NCBI GenBank assembly: GCA_903813345.2
Contig: CAIIXF020000012.1
Location: 12,504,932 to 12,568,931 of the forward strand
Reading direction: 5' to 3'
Source: Owenia fusiformis
Taxonomy: Eukaryota; Annelida; Polychaeta; Sabellida; Oweniidae
Length of the DNA stretch: 64,000 nt
Shown here in pieces: positions 1 through 13,800 of the stretch. The notes under the pieces were generated by a model, which was not told where the DNA came from, did no database searches, and saw only the letters and a program-made list of their open reading frames with translations. The position numbers and the translations under genes were made by a program. Numbering within the stretch: position 1 is the first letter of the stretch; each line of letters begins with the position of its first letter.

Positions 1-190
1 CCATGATCATTGTTATGGTCTCAAACTTTTTTGTGGACGGTGTTCAGTGGTTGGTGTTTATCATTTGGCAGTTTGTGTTTGGCAGTTGGTGTCTGTAACA
101 AATGGCAGGTGTTGACATTTTGCATGTGAATGCCTTGTCTTATAATGTAGCCAACTGCAATGGATGTAAAACGGATACAGTTAACTAATA
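1..190 (+). repeat. Interspersed repeat, family with 'GTCACC...GTAACAA' core (truncated by window edge)
   Basis: This stretch shares order and wording with segments near 26325-26465 and 29651-29800 and, reversed, with 39640-39790: a run of G/T-rich 'ggcagttggtg' words, then 'gtctgtaacaaatggcaggtg' style text, then 'gtgaatgccttg'. No reading frame is conserved between copies, so I call it a non-coding interspersed repeat. Its full extent is unknown because the window begins inside it. Confidence 0.6.
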
Positions 191-597
191 CTTTTCTTGG
201 CATCAATTCAAATCATATGCTAATTTTAAATGAAAATGCTTTTTTTCATGTTTTACCACTCATAAATGCCATAATATCTCGATGTCACATTCAGGAAAAT
301 ATGGCTATCAACAAGTTTTGAATTCTTACAATCCTGGAAGTTGTACATATAAGCATACACATCTGTCAGTTCAGCTTATGTGTAAAAGTTAATCCCCTAA
401 GCCTTAATACCTGATGCATGAAATATTATGGATGAGTTACATAATATGTACTTGTGCTATTTAGGTTAATGTTGTGCTGTTTCACCAGATTTGACTGACA
501 TCTTTAAATAACAACAATTTGATTTGATGATCAGACAGCAACAAAACATATTAAGTGGCCAAGACAAAAGAATGTTATATGATAGGCATTCTAGGGA

Positions 598-901
598 TTA
601 AGGAATGCATTCAGCTTACATAATTTGAGAAATTATTGGCATACGTAAAACCTATTTAAAACAGCATTTATCGTATTCAAAAGCGTTGAGCATCATTGAT
701 TCCCAGCCCTCTGAAGTTTGAAAAATAAAAATACCTGGGTGTTAATCCATGGATTATCTTTGAAAATGAGAAATATATTTTTGGATTACATGGTGTAATC
801 TTAAAGTAAACAAAATGTTTTAAAGTGTATTGATGTTTTTTGGATGAAAAACATAAGCAAAATTCATGAAAAAATCCCCCGATTCATTCTACAAACAACT
901 C
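598..901 (+). repeat. Solo copy of the 51.5 kb fold-back element
   Basis: The spacer and right arm of the fold-back at 51509-52001 recur here almost letter for letter, including the AATCCCCCGATTCATTC stretch that ends the arm. Only one arm is present, and the spacer runs in the opposite relative orientation to the full element, so this copy has lost one arm or flipped its spacer. Confidence 0.75.
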
Positions 902-1210
902 GCTCTCCTTTGTAAAAATGTTTTATTTTCAAGAAAAGGGATGTCCTTATTGAGTGTCGATAAAAACGGTTACATATAAGGATACTATGACAGAAGGTGC
1001 GTACCACTCTTCTGATTCTAGTGTAGAGTTGTCGCCATACCAGGTGAAATCTTGCCGGAGGCAGTAGGTACAGCAAAGGCCGTACACGAGGATCATTCAA
1101 TGAACACTGATAAATTATTGATTCTCCCAATCCTCCGATCAAAGGGGTTCAAAATCCAGAACATATTCTTTCTTTTTACGAAGGAGGTACGGATTCTGGA
1201 CACCTGCTTA

Positions 1211-1602
1211 GAGTCCATTTCACTGCTTCAGTTCGTCAGTAGAACGGCAAAAATAAGAAATTGGGAGACCATTGTGCAATAATATATGGAAAAGTATATT
1301 AATAATGTACATGAATGACATTTGTATATCTTGGATTGCTTCTAGTTTGGCTTATAAAGTGTGTGGCCTCTTATATTTGGATGTTTCTCTGCCATGTTAT
1401 TTTCAGTAAGATTAACATGGCTGAAATTCTTCAAATTACAAGACGGCACAGGCTTATTGCACAAAAAACTAAAAAATCTGAAATATACAAATGTCATTCA
1501 TGTACATTATGAATATACTTTTCCATATATTATTGCACAATAGTCTCCCAATTTCTTATTTTTGCCGTTCTACTGACGAAATGAAGCAGTGAAATGGACT
1601 CT
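1211..1602. repeat. Fold-back inverted repeat, arms about 120 bp
   Basis: The left arm begins GAGTCCATTTCACTGCTTC and the right arm ends with its complement GAAGCAGTGAAATGGACTC. The arms continue inward through a shared stretch containing GCAATAATATATGGAAAAG. The spacer is about 150 bp. No transposase is encoded. It is consistent with a palindromic MITE. Confidence 0.75.
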
Positions 1603-3001
1603 AGGAGGATGGATTCCCTCACAAGCATGGAAATGAGAGCACTTGTATCAGTATATTGGACAACCCCCGTATTCAGTTAGAATCTGCGCTAATAGAGCCT
1701 TTTCCGCGATATCAATTCACAAGCTGGTGATTTTTGTTTTGAATGCGACTGTATAGACTATTTTTAACCCGAGGGTCAGAGCGTAGTACATTGGAAGTAG
1801 AAAAATCATTATATTAGAAAAGGTTCCTATTATTTTCTTTATGTCGTTTCTGTGCAACTACTCTCCAACAAAAGGTTGATGTTGTTACACGAAGTTATCG
1901 CCGATAATTCATCTATAACGCATGATGATGACACAAAAGAACTTAATTGATTTTTTGAAATATTTTGGAAGGAATAACGATTTCTTGGGCCCAGCGTACA
2001 CCGGATACTTTTTTATCAAATATTGATCTTTTGCAGTATCTCACTATTACGGCGTAGTAGTCAATCAACTCAGTCTGGAGTTTAAAGCCCGGCATATCAT
2101 CTTCATGTTACGGCAATATACGATGCCACTGACGTCGTTTTAGGTTATTTTAGGATAATCTTTTACGTCATTAGTTTTGCTATAACGGCTACAGTAGACT
2201 CCTTATCGAAATATTGATTGAGCATCTTTTAATATGAATGTCTGAGAATCAAGTTCTAATAGATAACTGATGTACTAGAGGAGGTCGTAAGCGATTCTTG
2301 CGTGCCGTCTTGATCATATGCGGAAGGGAGTACCGTTGAATGACACCTCGTGTCTTTGAATCGTGCATTCAGACTTGATAAATGGATTTATCTTCGGATT
2401 GGAATTACTGGGAAATCGTATTTATTTTCGATGGAACGCTGGTTAAAAAGAGTGAGGTCGTGCGGAGTATCTGGGCATGGCTTGATCAATAAATAATACC
2501 CTGCTTTGCAGAGATCGAGATTACTTAATACTGAGACCTATAAAGCGAGTATTATGTTCATTACTGGCTAGAATTATGAACGTAAACGACAAAAACAAAG
2601 CAGAATGCTGTTTTAATCACATTCTTCCCAGACGCATCAGAAATTGCTTCGGAATAAGAGCACCTAGTGTCAAATGGTCATAAGTACATCACACAGAGCC
2701 CCGCAGAGTATTTGTAATATAAAACCGGCGCACGATCGCGCTTCATTGTGACATATCTGTCTCATTACGTCTCTAAAACGGACAAAGGACACGGAAATCA
2801 ATGTCTTAATGATGAAGATTACTTGCAATATGGGATGATGGATGTCTATACCTGTATCTTATTTGGATTGTTCTAGACCAGTTCACTTGCAACAGGATAA
2901 TATTGTAGTGGATATAGAATTGGGGTTGTAGCCATGGTCTCAAAATAGGTGAGGAAAATTTTAATATGTGAGGGGAAGTTAGTGAGGCAAATTAGGCGAG
3001 G

Positions 3002-3442
3002 CAATAACGCAGATGCGAGTAGGTAGTTTCCAGATTCACCACCAGGTGGCTCGTTCGGGTCAGATAGCATGGCGGGTATAGTAGAAAGTTCCCTTTAACT
3101 TAAATTACATCTATTTGCGTGGTTCAATTTTCATATAACCCTTATGTATCTAATAGTTATGTAAATTAAAATATGTCCAGTAAAAGAAAATGTTATCTGT
3201 CCAATACAAGAAAAAATAATTCACTTTTTGTGATTTTGTAACATGGGGTCTATATGGGGAATCAACCCGAACAAGAAGTCACATTTTCAAAAAAAAAATT
3301 TTCAAAGTTGATAGACAATTTTCGAAAGCATACTTCTAGATGTACTTTTACATGCAGATTTCAAATATGACATCGCTTTGACTGAATTTTGAATATTTAA
3401 TGACGTAAACCAAGATTATTTCTACTCGCATCTAGTCTATTG
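3002..3442 (-). mobile_element. MITE, GATGCGAGTAG family, copy A (reverse)
   Basis: Ends are CAATAACGCAGATGCGAG on the left and CTCGCATCTAGTCTATTG on the right, an imperfect 20-bp terminal inverted repeat. Four further copies lie in this window at 8916, 13980, 42739 and 52658. The body has no lasting reading frame. I could not fix a target-site duplication. Confidence 0.8.
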
Positions 3443-4672
3443 AGATAAATAGGATTAAAAAAACTACCTCGAGACATAATTTTGAAAGTTTTCCTCAAAA
3501 AGTAATCAGAACATTACATTTCAAATGCAACACATGAGATTGAAATAACTTGAAATAACAAAAACTAACACAAACATTTTTTACTGTAAAATGTTGGGGG
3601 ATTTGCATCGCATGTCTAATGCCTTGCTTACATCCAGTTAGTTTAGTTAGCTTTAGTCTACTAGGAAATGGGTACAGTTAAAATAATTCAATATAGTGTT
3701 GTATTCTAGAACACGGTATGAATTTAGTGAGGTATTTGCGGTCTAATAGACTTTAATAGTAAACAGAATAGACCTGCAGCAACGGACATCATGGCATACA
3801 CAGCTAAAGTTATTTCTACCTCATAATATTCTATTCAATTCAATTTAAAGATAACGTGTGATATTTACAATGGCAGTTGTATGAAGTGCAGTTGTATAAA
3901 AACACAAAGTAGTTTATGGATATAGTACATTAATTGAACCACAATCGAAGATGCTTGAAAGAGGCGGAAAGAGAGACATTATAACATACACGTTTAGAAA
4001 TTTGAGTCTTGAGATCTCCAGAGGGAAGGTTGTTTCAGATATATACACACGTATGTAGCCGTACATTACGACCTAAAACATCACGACCTTAAGTCCAATT
4101 TCGGTTGTTTTGGTATAGAACAGTTGAGGAAGTCGGCTGGCATGCGACCTTATCTTTTACCACACTGCGTTCTATTAAGTGCATCTGAGAAAAATGTAAA
4201 TGAGTTGAAAAAACAGAATTTCATGCTTTGTGTTTATTATTTTTACAGTATCGCATATGAGGAAAATATTTTAATAATGTCATAATAAGGATATAAAAAC
4301 TCTTATCGTGTTTTGTGATTAATTTGAATGTACTACATATGATCATGAGGCCATCAAATACAGATAACTGAGCTTCAAGGATGTCCATGGAGCAATACCA
4401 ATTCCGAGCGTGAGCGTGATATTTAAAATATCAGTAGAAAGAATGATTTGTTGGGGTGCTTTGACCTATAACGTGCATTTTCACTTGGACTGGGACTATG
4501 ACTTTATTACAATGCCCCGTGTATGCGGATGCTCTTATCGCCTATCTATTTGGGAAAATGCTCTCACTTAAAAAATATTCACTGTAGACTTCATGTTTAA
4601 TACTGTATAGTAATATTAATGGTTGCAATATCAACAAAACTCATATATTAACTAAATGTTTTTTCTTATTAG

Positions 4673-4842
4673 GAAGAAGTGATTCGAGAATTAGTATCTC
4701 TCGCCCAGAAGGGAAAACAGAACTATGAAATGGCCTGCTCGACTAGAAGCCTTCTGGCGTGCAAAGACTAATTTAAGACTCTCGGATGATAGTAAACCAT
4801 ACGTCCACCTGTTCGTGTGTATATATATAGGAATAGCCATAG
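4673..4842 (+). CDS. Transferase exon 1: 5'UTR end, start codon, signal anchor
   Basis: A pyrimidine-rich tract ending in AG precedes the exon at 4672, so a spliced untranslated exon probably lies upstream. In the coding frame TGA and TAG stops precede the ATG at 4725. The coding part (118 nt) gives a basic N-tail followed by a hydrophobic run, FVCIYIGIAI. It ends AG|GTAACT in phase 1, which fits exon 2. An alternative frame is open for 32 codons but has no signal-anchor character. Confidence 0.8.
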
Positions 4843-7800
4843 GTAACTATATTTTATTACATGCAGTTCAGGGGCGAATCTGAAAACTAACAAGGGAGTG
4901 GGGTAATTTAAGTCTGTTTGAAACTTTGGACACCTAAAACCCCATGGCCCATTTTCTTAAAAATGTGGCCTCATATTCAACAAACTAAGGCCCAAAAAGA
5001 TCCAGTAACGCCAAAAGAGGTCCACTTATTGGGAATCTTGGGGGTGGGGGTGCCTAATACGCCAGTGCAGTATATATATGTACAACTACACACTATGCAT
5101 ATGCATTATACTGTAAGGCTAAAGAATGAGTTCAGCAAACTGAAATAGCATTCCATTATTTACGTTGAATTCTTGTATAATTAAAGTGTTTTCTCCATAG
5201 TGCACTTGTCTGTCTGGCCGGCGGTCTTGATTGTATTTCTAAAAATATAAACGGTTCAAAGACTTAAAATGAGGTGGGAACGACGGGAAGGGGGGGGGGG
5301 GGGGCGTACACTATATATCCCCCTTTGTAAGTTTGTCATTCCTAAGTCTCAAAATATTATTGCCTTTTTGTTCTTAATTTTGTTCCTATTCAATCGGAAT
5401 ATTTAGTATATGTCGGAAAAATCTGATAAAAACAATTCATTAGCAGGTTTTAACATCTGGTCCAAAAAGACCCCTGCTTGTCAAACCTTTGGAGGGGAGT
5501 GTAGTTTTATTGGATTACAGACCAAATGTAATTAGAAATACTCTCTCCGATATTTAATCATCTAAACATATGGCTACATCTGTCTATGACTCTATATGTC
5601 TAAAAGAGTATTTAATATCTATCAATGCACACAACCATATTAATCAACTCAGTTATTCCCGGTGTGAAAGAAATGATGGTCCCCCAGGGATTATGGTCCC
5701 CTTTCTACGGCCCTTACTGGCCCTAGTTGCGTATAAGATAATGAGGGAAAGAGTTGTATTTAGGTCACCATATAAATCAATGGAGAGTAGGACCATAATT
5801 TGATTGGACCTCCTACCCTTTTACACCGGGATTATTCCAGTTTCTCCATAGCTACCTGTACGTGTATCAATGAAAAAGATTTGCCAATAGCATTTTGACT
5901 ACCAATCTGATGGTCATGAAATATGGTTAGCTGGTAGGAAATTGAATGTTGTACAAATATGTCAAATATCAGATAATTACCTAAAATAACAAAGATATGA
6001 GGAAAATGCAGGGTTTCCATTTTTTGACCACCCTGTACTAGTTCCATGGCTGTTTTCTTTTCTGTGATTGATTTATTAAAATAATATATGATATTATAAA
6101 TTCACATGCGTTGCATATGTGGTAATGTAATAATTTGTCACCTGCTTTCAGAGTGATTTCTATAGAAGGGGGGGGGGGTGTCAAGTAACGGTAAAAGGCA
6201 TCTACACGTAAGAGGCTTCTATTAAAAAAAAGTAATGTATGAGATCACCCTAATCAAAATATTCATGTTGTGATGAAAGCATTCTTAATTTCCTTTTACA
6301 GATATCTATTCCATCCCGTCTGAAACATTAGTACACAGATTTTCGAGATTGAAACACCCCTGATTTAACCCGCTTATTAAACCGCCATACAAGTATTAAT
6401 TCCCTGTATTTGACACAAGTCTCGTTCGATCTAGTCTTGCTTAAAAGACCCTGTACCCCCCCCCCTTTATCCTTCTCTCTGTATATTGCCAGGTAAAGAG
6501 AGTGAAGGTGACGGGGGTGGGGGGGGGGGTGGATACAGTCTTTGAGCAAGACTACGTTCGATCATTAGGTCTTGCATTAGAGTTAGGATTTTAAAGGTCC
6601 CGTGGAAAGTTTGGACCACTTTGCATTACGATTTCTGGAACTTTTCATCTTAAATCTAAAATTTAAAAAAGTGGTTTCTGAAAAAATAATAATATCGAAG
6701 GGAAAGTTTTTTTACTTTGGGGATTATCATAAAAGAATCTTGTACCTGACAGTTTGTGTATTCTAAAAAACGATTACTTTTAGAACAGAATATGTGCAAT
6801 TACCCAGACTTGAGTGCAACTAGGTCCAGACCCTTATTCCTAAATACTCTTGTTGATAAAGGTCTATTTCTAAACAAGTTCAGTCAAAATGTTAAAAACG
6901 GTAGCATGAGAGAAAATATAAACCAATTCCAATAATTTGATTTTGGTTCCCTAAGCCCCCCTCACATATGAACGAATCCACTAAACGCAAGTCTTGCGAA
7001 TATGAATTGAGTAAAATTCGTTCTCTATAATAAGTGTACGTTGTACATCGTTGGGATGTTCGTATATATAAGTATCACTTCGGAAAGCTTCGGACGGCTT
7101 CGGAAGCATGCGCATTGCGCAAAGATGCGCTTCGATTCGCATGTTTACGTTCCCAATCGCTAGAATTGACATTTGACTCGATTCGCAAGACTGCGTTTGG
7201 TGGATTCGTTCATACGTGAGAAGGCCTCTAAAAGAGAGCTTCATCTACTCTTTAGAAACATATATTTGCTAAACTGGCGTAAAAGGCTTGAATTCATTAT
7301 TGTCTATTTACTGTGTCACGGGAAGGGAGGGAGTTGCATATTAGACACGGTGCACAACACGGGATGTACATGTATTTTTTCCTTTCCCTTTTGATTAATT
7401 TGTTCGAATATTTGTTCAATATTTTAACTTACTATCGATGTAATAGGTTATCAGAGCGGCATATTAGGAACAAGGCAGCACGAGCACAATAATGACGTAT
7501 TTAATATGGAGGTTTTTTGCTCATTCTTTACATTACCTGCAATTTCTATTTCCAGTTTATATTCATCAATTTCATTACCCTGTATATCTGACAGTTAGTT
7601 TCCCAAAGCTTCGTATATCTAAAGATGAAATGGAATATCTAGTGGCGACATCTAATGGTCAGACAATTTGCCCACCGGAACCTCCTGATTTAGGTATGTA
7701 GCATTAGCACTCTCCAGCAAATCTTACAGGCTTGAATCTAAAACTCTGAACCTAAAATAGCAAATTGCAGTGATCGCCTTTAAAAACTGAAAAAGGTACA

Positions 7801-10800
7801 CGCAACAAACGTTTAATGCCACTTATATTTCCACAACGGAATTTTGGTATTTGCTCAGGCATTTGACGCCTGTTTAAATTTTTAAAGAAATTCCGGGATA
7901 TCCAGGACACTTTAAAATATCTTATTTTGCAAAAATACCTTTATTAGTACATTAGTAGTAGTCGATATTTTTTCTTTTCTGAACGAACAAGACAAGTCGT
8001 ATGTTATTGATCGTATATTTTGCATTCATATTTTAGAAGGTCCATTCCCTGTCGATATACATACAGTCTCGAATCAAGAAGAACTCTCGCGAGAATTAAA
8101 CCACGTGGAAAAAGGCGGGACCTTTAAACCACGTAACTGCAAAGCGGCCCAACGATTGGCTGTAATCATTCCACTTCGAGATAGAGCTGACCAGCTGATG
8201 ATTCTGCTGAAATATCTACACAAAATATTAAAAAGCCAACAAAGAGATTATCAAATTTTTGTAGCTGAACAGGTAAAGAATTCTTTGGTTTCATAAATTC
8301 TAAAAAAAATCATAATTAAATATTTATAGCAGACCTGAAAAATTGTTTAATATTGTTTATCAAATATTTATAAGGGGTTTCCTTTGTGTCTCTCAAGTTT
8401 CATAGATCCCATTTTTATCAATAATAGCACTGTGCCCATAATTATGTCAGCAGAAACGCGTTCCATTAAAATCCATCAGCTGTTCCTGATAGGCAAAACA
8501 ATGATTAAAATGGTGAAAAGATTTCTGTAACTTGTAACTCATCTAACAATCTTGTTATAGCAGTAAGTTTGAAAATGTTTCTCATTTTGTTTGAACTGGA
8601 CATTTAAACTGCCATATTTGGCTATTGTGGGCTGTTCCATCTGCTTATTTTATACCCGCTCTCAGTCTTAAGAATATACAGAATTAAGCCACTGTCAATA
8701 GATTACTTTATGCAAATATAATTTCATGTAAAAACAACAGCTTGAAACTATCAAGTGCATGTTCATGGCACATGCAATTTGTAAAAGGCATGCAATGTGT
8801 ATAATACTATACAATACTACAATTACAAACAGTATCGAATGATGATAACGACGGGCGGTAAGTATCGATTTCGATATTTCTATAGTTTTCATCGAATTAA
8901 ACCACCTTGCGTAGACAATAGACAGATGCGTGTAAGGAAAACTCTGTCAAAGCGATGTTCTAATTGAAATCTACATGTAAAAGTACGTCTAGAAATATGA
9001 TTTTGAAAATTTGAAAATTTAATTTTTTTTGAAAATGTGACTTCTAGTTCAGGGAGATTCCCCATAGACCCCATGCTATAAAATCACAAAAAGTGTAATA
9101 TTTTTCTTATTGGACTAGTAACATTTTCTTTTACTAGACATATTTCAATTCGCATAACTATTAGATACATAATTGTGATATGAAAAATTGAACCACTAAA
9201 ACAGATAAATATTTAAGTTAAAGGGAACTTTCTACTATACCCGCCATGCTATCTGACCCGAACGAGCCACCTGGTGGTGAAACTGGTAACTACCTACTTG
9301 CATCTGAGTTATTGGCTTTGATATAGAAGCTCTGCAACTTAATGTAGAATTGTTTCCATATCGCGTGTGGGTGTCACAATGTTCCATGGCAATGCAGTTT
9401 AATTCGATGAAAACGAAATATATCGAAATCGACACTTACCCCCACCATTTTGAAAGATAAAGTAACGGTGGTTACCTTGTTCTGATACTGCAATATACTC
9501 GTAATCCTACTAAAATATTTTCAGAAAAGAAGTTTTTTCTAATCACAGGTTGTCGTTAGTTCAAATTAATTTTGATGTATATTAGTCCCACTGTGAGAGT
9601 AACAAGAGATATACCCCATTCATAATTTTGGGCACTGAAAATTCTCATTGGATGGCTTGTTAAATTCCGTTTATGTTGGGATCTAAATTCTGTGCCTCTT
9701 TATGGATGAATCGTTGATTAAATCGCCAAATGGTTTTTCCACATTGTTGAATAAGGAGTTTGGGACTCCATACTTTTTATGAGGGGTGTATAATATTTGG
9801 TTGTTATGTTTTATGAAGTGTACAAGTGTGCAATGTACCTGGAGAGTTTAAGGGATAAGGTTTATCCCCCGGGAAATATTTTTGGATATGTCCATCTGTA
9901 TGAAACCTAGATCCCAAACTATCATCCCCTTTAGAACGTACAGTATCTTCGTTCACTCGGCTCCTTTCTGTCCTGAAAGCAGTGAAAATCGAGCGTGCGA
10001 AAATGTTTAGAAGGTTGACTAGAAATAAGACACCTACATGCAGTGTTTTGTTTCTTGATTCCCCTTTGTAACATGATAATCTAAAGTCCTGATTGGAATA
10101 AATTACTGGTTTGGTATGCATTAAATTTGAATGATTCTCTTATCGCATTCTGTTAAACCTAATGCATATGAGGAAGTTTCGTTATGTACAGGGTGGTCCA
10201 AAATGGGACACTCATATTTCAAAAATAAATATTGATTTTCATGTTGGAAATATGTCATTGATATTATATACCAGTGGATATGGAATTTTTTATCTTAAAG
10301 GTATACCATAAGTTCAAATTTATTATAATGTCCGTCAACCAGTCTCCATAATATAAATGGCGACATTTTCGTTTCAAAACGTGTTTTCCGGCCAAATCAA
10401 GTTTTTTTGTCAACTTTATTTATATAAACAGATGTTCAATATATCTACCATTGTGATCAACAATTCTATTTCCCTAATAAGTGACTGGGGTAGATGTAAG
10501 GGCCTCATGGTAAACCAAAGCTGTTAGTTCTCCCAATATGTGGTAATCGCACATTGACATCGGATGATCCAATTATGGTGTTTTGGACCGTCCTGAAATG
10601 AGCTCATTTTCAGATCATTACATTTTCCAACACGATGTGGCTCCAATCCATAGATCCCACAAGAGTGTCAATTTTTTAAAGGAAATGTGCCTAGATTTAT
10701 CTCCCTTAATCACTACCCCCAGACCACCCGATCACCCAACATGATTAAGTACCACAAAATGGGGAGAACTAATTAACAGAGTTGGTTGGTGAATCCTTTA

Positions 10801-13800
10801 CATCTATTCGGTCTCTTATGATTACTGAGAAGTGAAATCCATTGTCTCAGCAGCATATCAATGATGCTATTAACCAATTTAGGCCAAAATCAAGGGCAAT
10901 AATTGGTCAAAATGGTGCCGGTGGACATATTGAATTTCTGTTTATGTAAATGAAGTTGACAATAAAATTTGGTTTTTGTAAGTTTTGGAAACCCGTTTTG
11001 AAACGAAAATGGCGTCATTCATGTTATGGACGCTGATTGACAGAAATTATAACAAAGGACCTTATACACCTGCCATTGGGATCTCCCCATGGGAAAAAAA
11101 TAATTCATCTGATTTTTCAAAATGAGTATTCTGCTTCAATTATTACATTTATATGCACGTCACTAGTATCTTGTTGACCTATATTCAGCACTGTATTGAT
11201 GTATAGGCCACTTATTAGGGTCATAATTCAATCATGAAGTGTAGAGGCATAGATTCCAAACCAGGAAGTATTTTTGTGTCTGTCAAAATCCATTTACATC
11301 CTACGCATCCCTGCATCTTATCCAAATATGTTACTACATAATGAAATATAATAGTATAATCTTTGGTTTTACAAACTTGTATGATATTTGATAAGTGTAA
11401 AAGTTGTTTTTGGAGCATTTTTCTATAGCCATTTTGTAGGGGGAAAAATGATGAAAAAATGTACAATCTTTTAATTTTAAGTATGACCTGAATCGATTGC
11501 AAACTTCATATTTGCACATTTGATGAGATAAACCATTTGTGTCGTATTGTGAAATTATTAAGTTTGCAATCGATTCAGGTCATAGTGTATTTTTGGTATT
11601 TCTGGAAACCAATGGCCTCTATTGGGATCTGCTAATATCCTCATGTTAAGTCAATGGTGCACAGCCCCATGTAAGTCAATACAACCTTACTGAACGAAAT
11701 AATCCCTATCTCAGCTTATGTGTGTCCGAGCACTTTAATATTTTCCAAAGTATTATATGACATTTTATTCTTCATGTTACACCTATGAATGATTCATTTT
11801 GACCATAGGGATATTTGCCAATAATTGCACCTTGTCCTTTGAACTTGTGATATACCAAATTAAAGATAAGTAAATTCAAATCCATTGGTATATAATATGA
11901 TATATTTTCATAAATAAAATCAATATTTATTTTTGAAATACGAGTGTCCCATTTTTGGACCACCCTTTAGAGTCGTAAATCAGGATTCAAACTAATCACT
12001 ATACAAAGCTTGAGATACGTATATCCATTTCGGTTCTGCATCTACATTTTGAACTACGAATGAGATACTAGTGTCTTTCAATAAATCACATTAAATCACG
12101 AAAATTGGATGAAATATCATGATAATGATGGGTTGATATTTCAGAAATGATAATTTTCCGAAATTATATTTTCAATTAATATTTCAGATAAGATTGGCAA
12201 TAATGGAGGTTGCGATTACAACTAATTGCTGTTTCTAAACGATGTAATTTGTCACAATTATGTGTCAAGCTAGAATGTAAAATAATACCATTTTTAACGT
12301 AACGTAGCGTAACATAACGTAACGTATGCATCCATTGAATATTAATCTGCCTGTTGGTTATTAATCTCCCATGGGTATTTATGATGTAATAGTACATACG
12401 GTATTTTCTCGAGGGACCACAGGCAGACAGGGATAAATCTTATGTACGTATAGAGCATCGAAACATACTCCTTATATCCATGCACCTATCAGTACATACC
12501 CTTATATCAATGTATCCAAAATATCTCAGTATACTATAGTATAACGCTTATATTCCCGCATTTAAGACCTCTCAGTGCATAACCCTTATATCACAGTATC
12601 CAAAACCTCTCACTTCGCAACCCTTATATATAAAACCTATCAGTACATACCCTTATATCAATGTATCCAAAATATCTCAGTATACTAGTGTAACCCTTAT
12701 ATTCCCGCATTTAAAACCTCTCAGTGCATAACCCTTATATCACAGTATCCAAAAGCTGTCACTACGCAACCCTTATATATTTTCCAGACGCCTGGATCTA
12801 CTTGGAACAAAGGGCGACTGTACAATAAAGCAGTAGACACCATTATAAAGATGTCACCGGAATTCTCATGCTTCATTTTCCATGACGTTGACCTCATTCC
12901 AGAGAATGATAGGAACATATATGAGTGTAGCACCGAAAATCCTATTCACATGTCTGTGGCAATAAATATATACAGATATATGTAAGTATGTTAATGGGGA
13001 AGCACCCATCAATCATATTTAAGTCTTGTGGCAACATATGAACTTCTATGGTTTAGCTACAGTATACTAGTATATACATTCTTTAGCCGAGTTCATCTAT
13101 CCCAGACAATTTAATAGATATTCTAACGTTGTAAATTGATGTATAAAAGTGTTACAGGGGGCTGCCTCTCTGTGTCTAATGAACACTTCAATATATTCTG
13201 TTGTTCTAGGTTAATGTACAAAGGTCTGGTAGGGGGCTGCCTTGCTGTGTCGAAAGAACGCTTCATATGCTTCAATGTTATGTTGTTGTAGGTTAATGTA
13301 CAAAGGCCTGGTAGGGGGCTGCCTTGCTGTGTCGAAAGAACGCTTCATATGCTTCAATGTTATGTCGTTGTAGGTTAATGTACAAAGTTCTGGTAGGGGG
13401 CTGCCTTGCTGTATCGAACACTGCGTCAAATGTGAAATTCCAAGCAATTTCTAGACGTGCAAAGATAGTCTAGGAACTCCGCGTATCTAGAGATTCCAAG
13501 ACGTGTCAAGAGGTGCAAAGACCTCGCGTGTAAAGAGCGTGTCAAGAGTTTTGATATCTCTTTGCACAGCCTTATCAAAACAAACAGTATAATTAGACCG
13601 GCCACATGTTGTTATGCCCTATAGTCGCGCTTAATTATACTTTACTAGGATTGGAATATAACAATCATTTTAATTTCGTGTTAATAATAATTTGTGTTTT
13701 TTAAATCATTATCAAAATAAAATTAATTTAAAAGTATGCGTGTGCGTGTAAGTATAGGCAATAGCTTAGTCGAAATGAGTAGATGTGTGCAGATGGAGAT

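Larger units (their letters stand above)
191..4672. other. 5' flank of the transferase gene, no gene seen
   Basis: No exon-like frame with recognisable protein similarity was found. The stretch holds a solo fold-back arm (598-901), an inverted repeat (1211-1602) and a reverse MITE copy (3002-3442). The rest is AT-rich sequence in which I see nothing. A pyrimidine-rich tract ending in AG at 4672 suggests that an untranslated first exon lies somewhere in this flank; I could not place it. Confidence 0.5.
8273..12787 (+). other. Transferase intron 3
   Basis: It holds a MITE (8916-9314), a degraded mariner-type element (10187-11968) with a nested hairpin, a short TAACG-type run near 12295-12330 and a tandem array (about 12420-12787) that ends at the acceptor of exon 4. 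The remainder shows nothing recognisable. Confidence 0.7.

Noticed and set aside
7492-7555. ATG at 7492 as the start of the transferase
   Set aside because: A good acceptor at 7555 and exact phase agreement with the signal-anchor exon at 4725-4842 give a complete type II protein; the upstream extension is intron.
9804-10121. 105-codon minus-strand frame in transferase intron 3
   Set aside because: No similarity or motif, no splice signals, and it lies antisense in an intron next to a mariner relic.
13211-13447. 78-codon minus-strand frame over the acceptor array
   Set aside because: It is a repeat-derived frame (two near-identical stretches) antisense to the exon copies.
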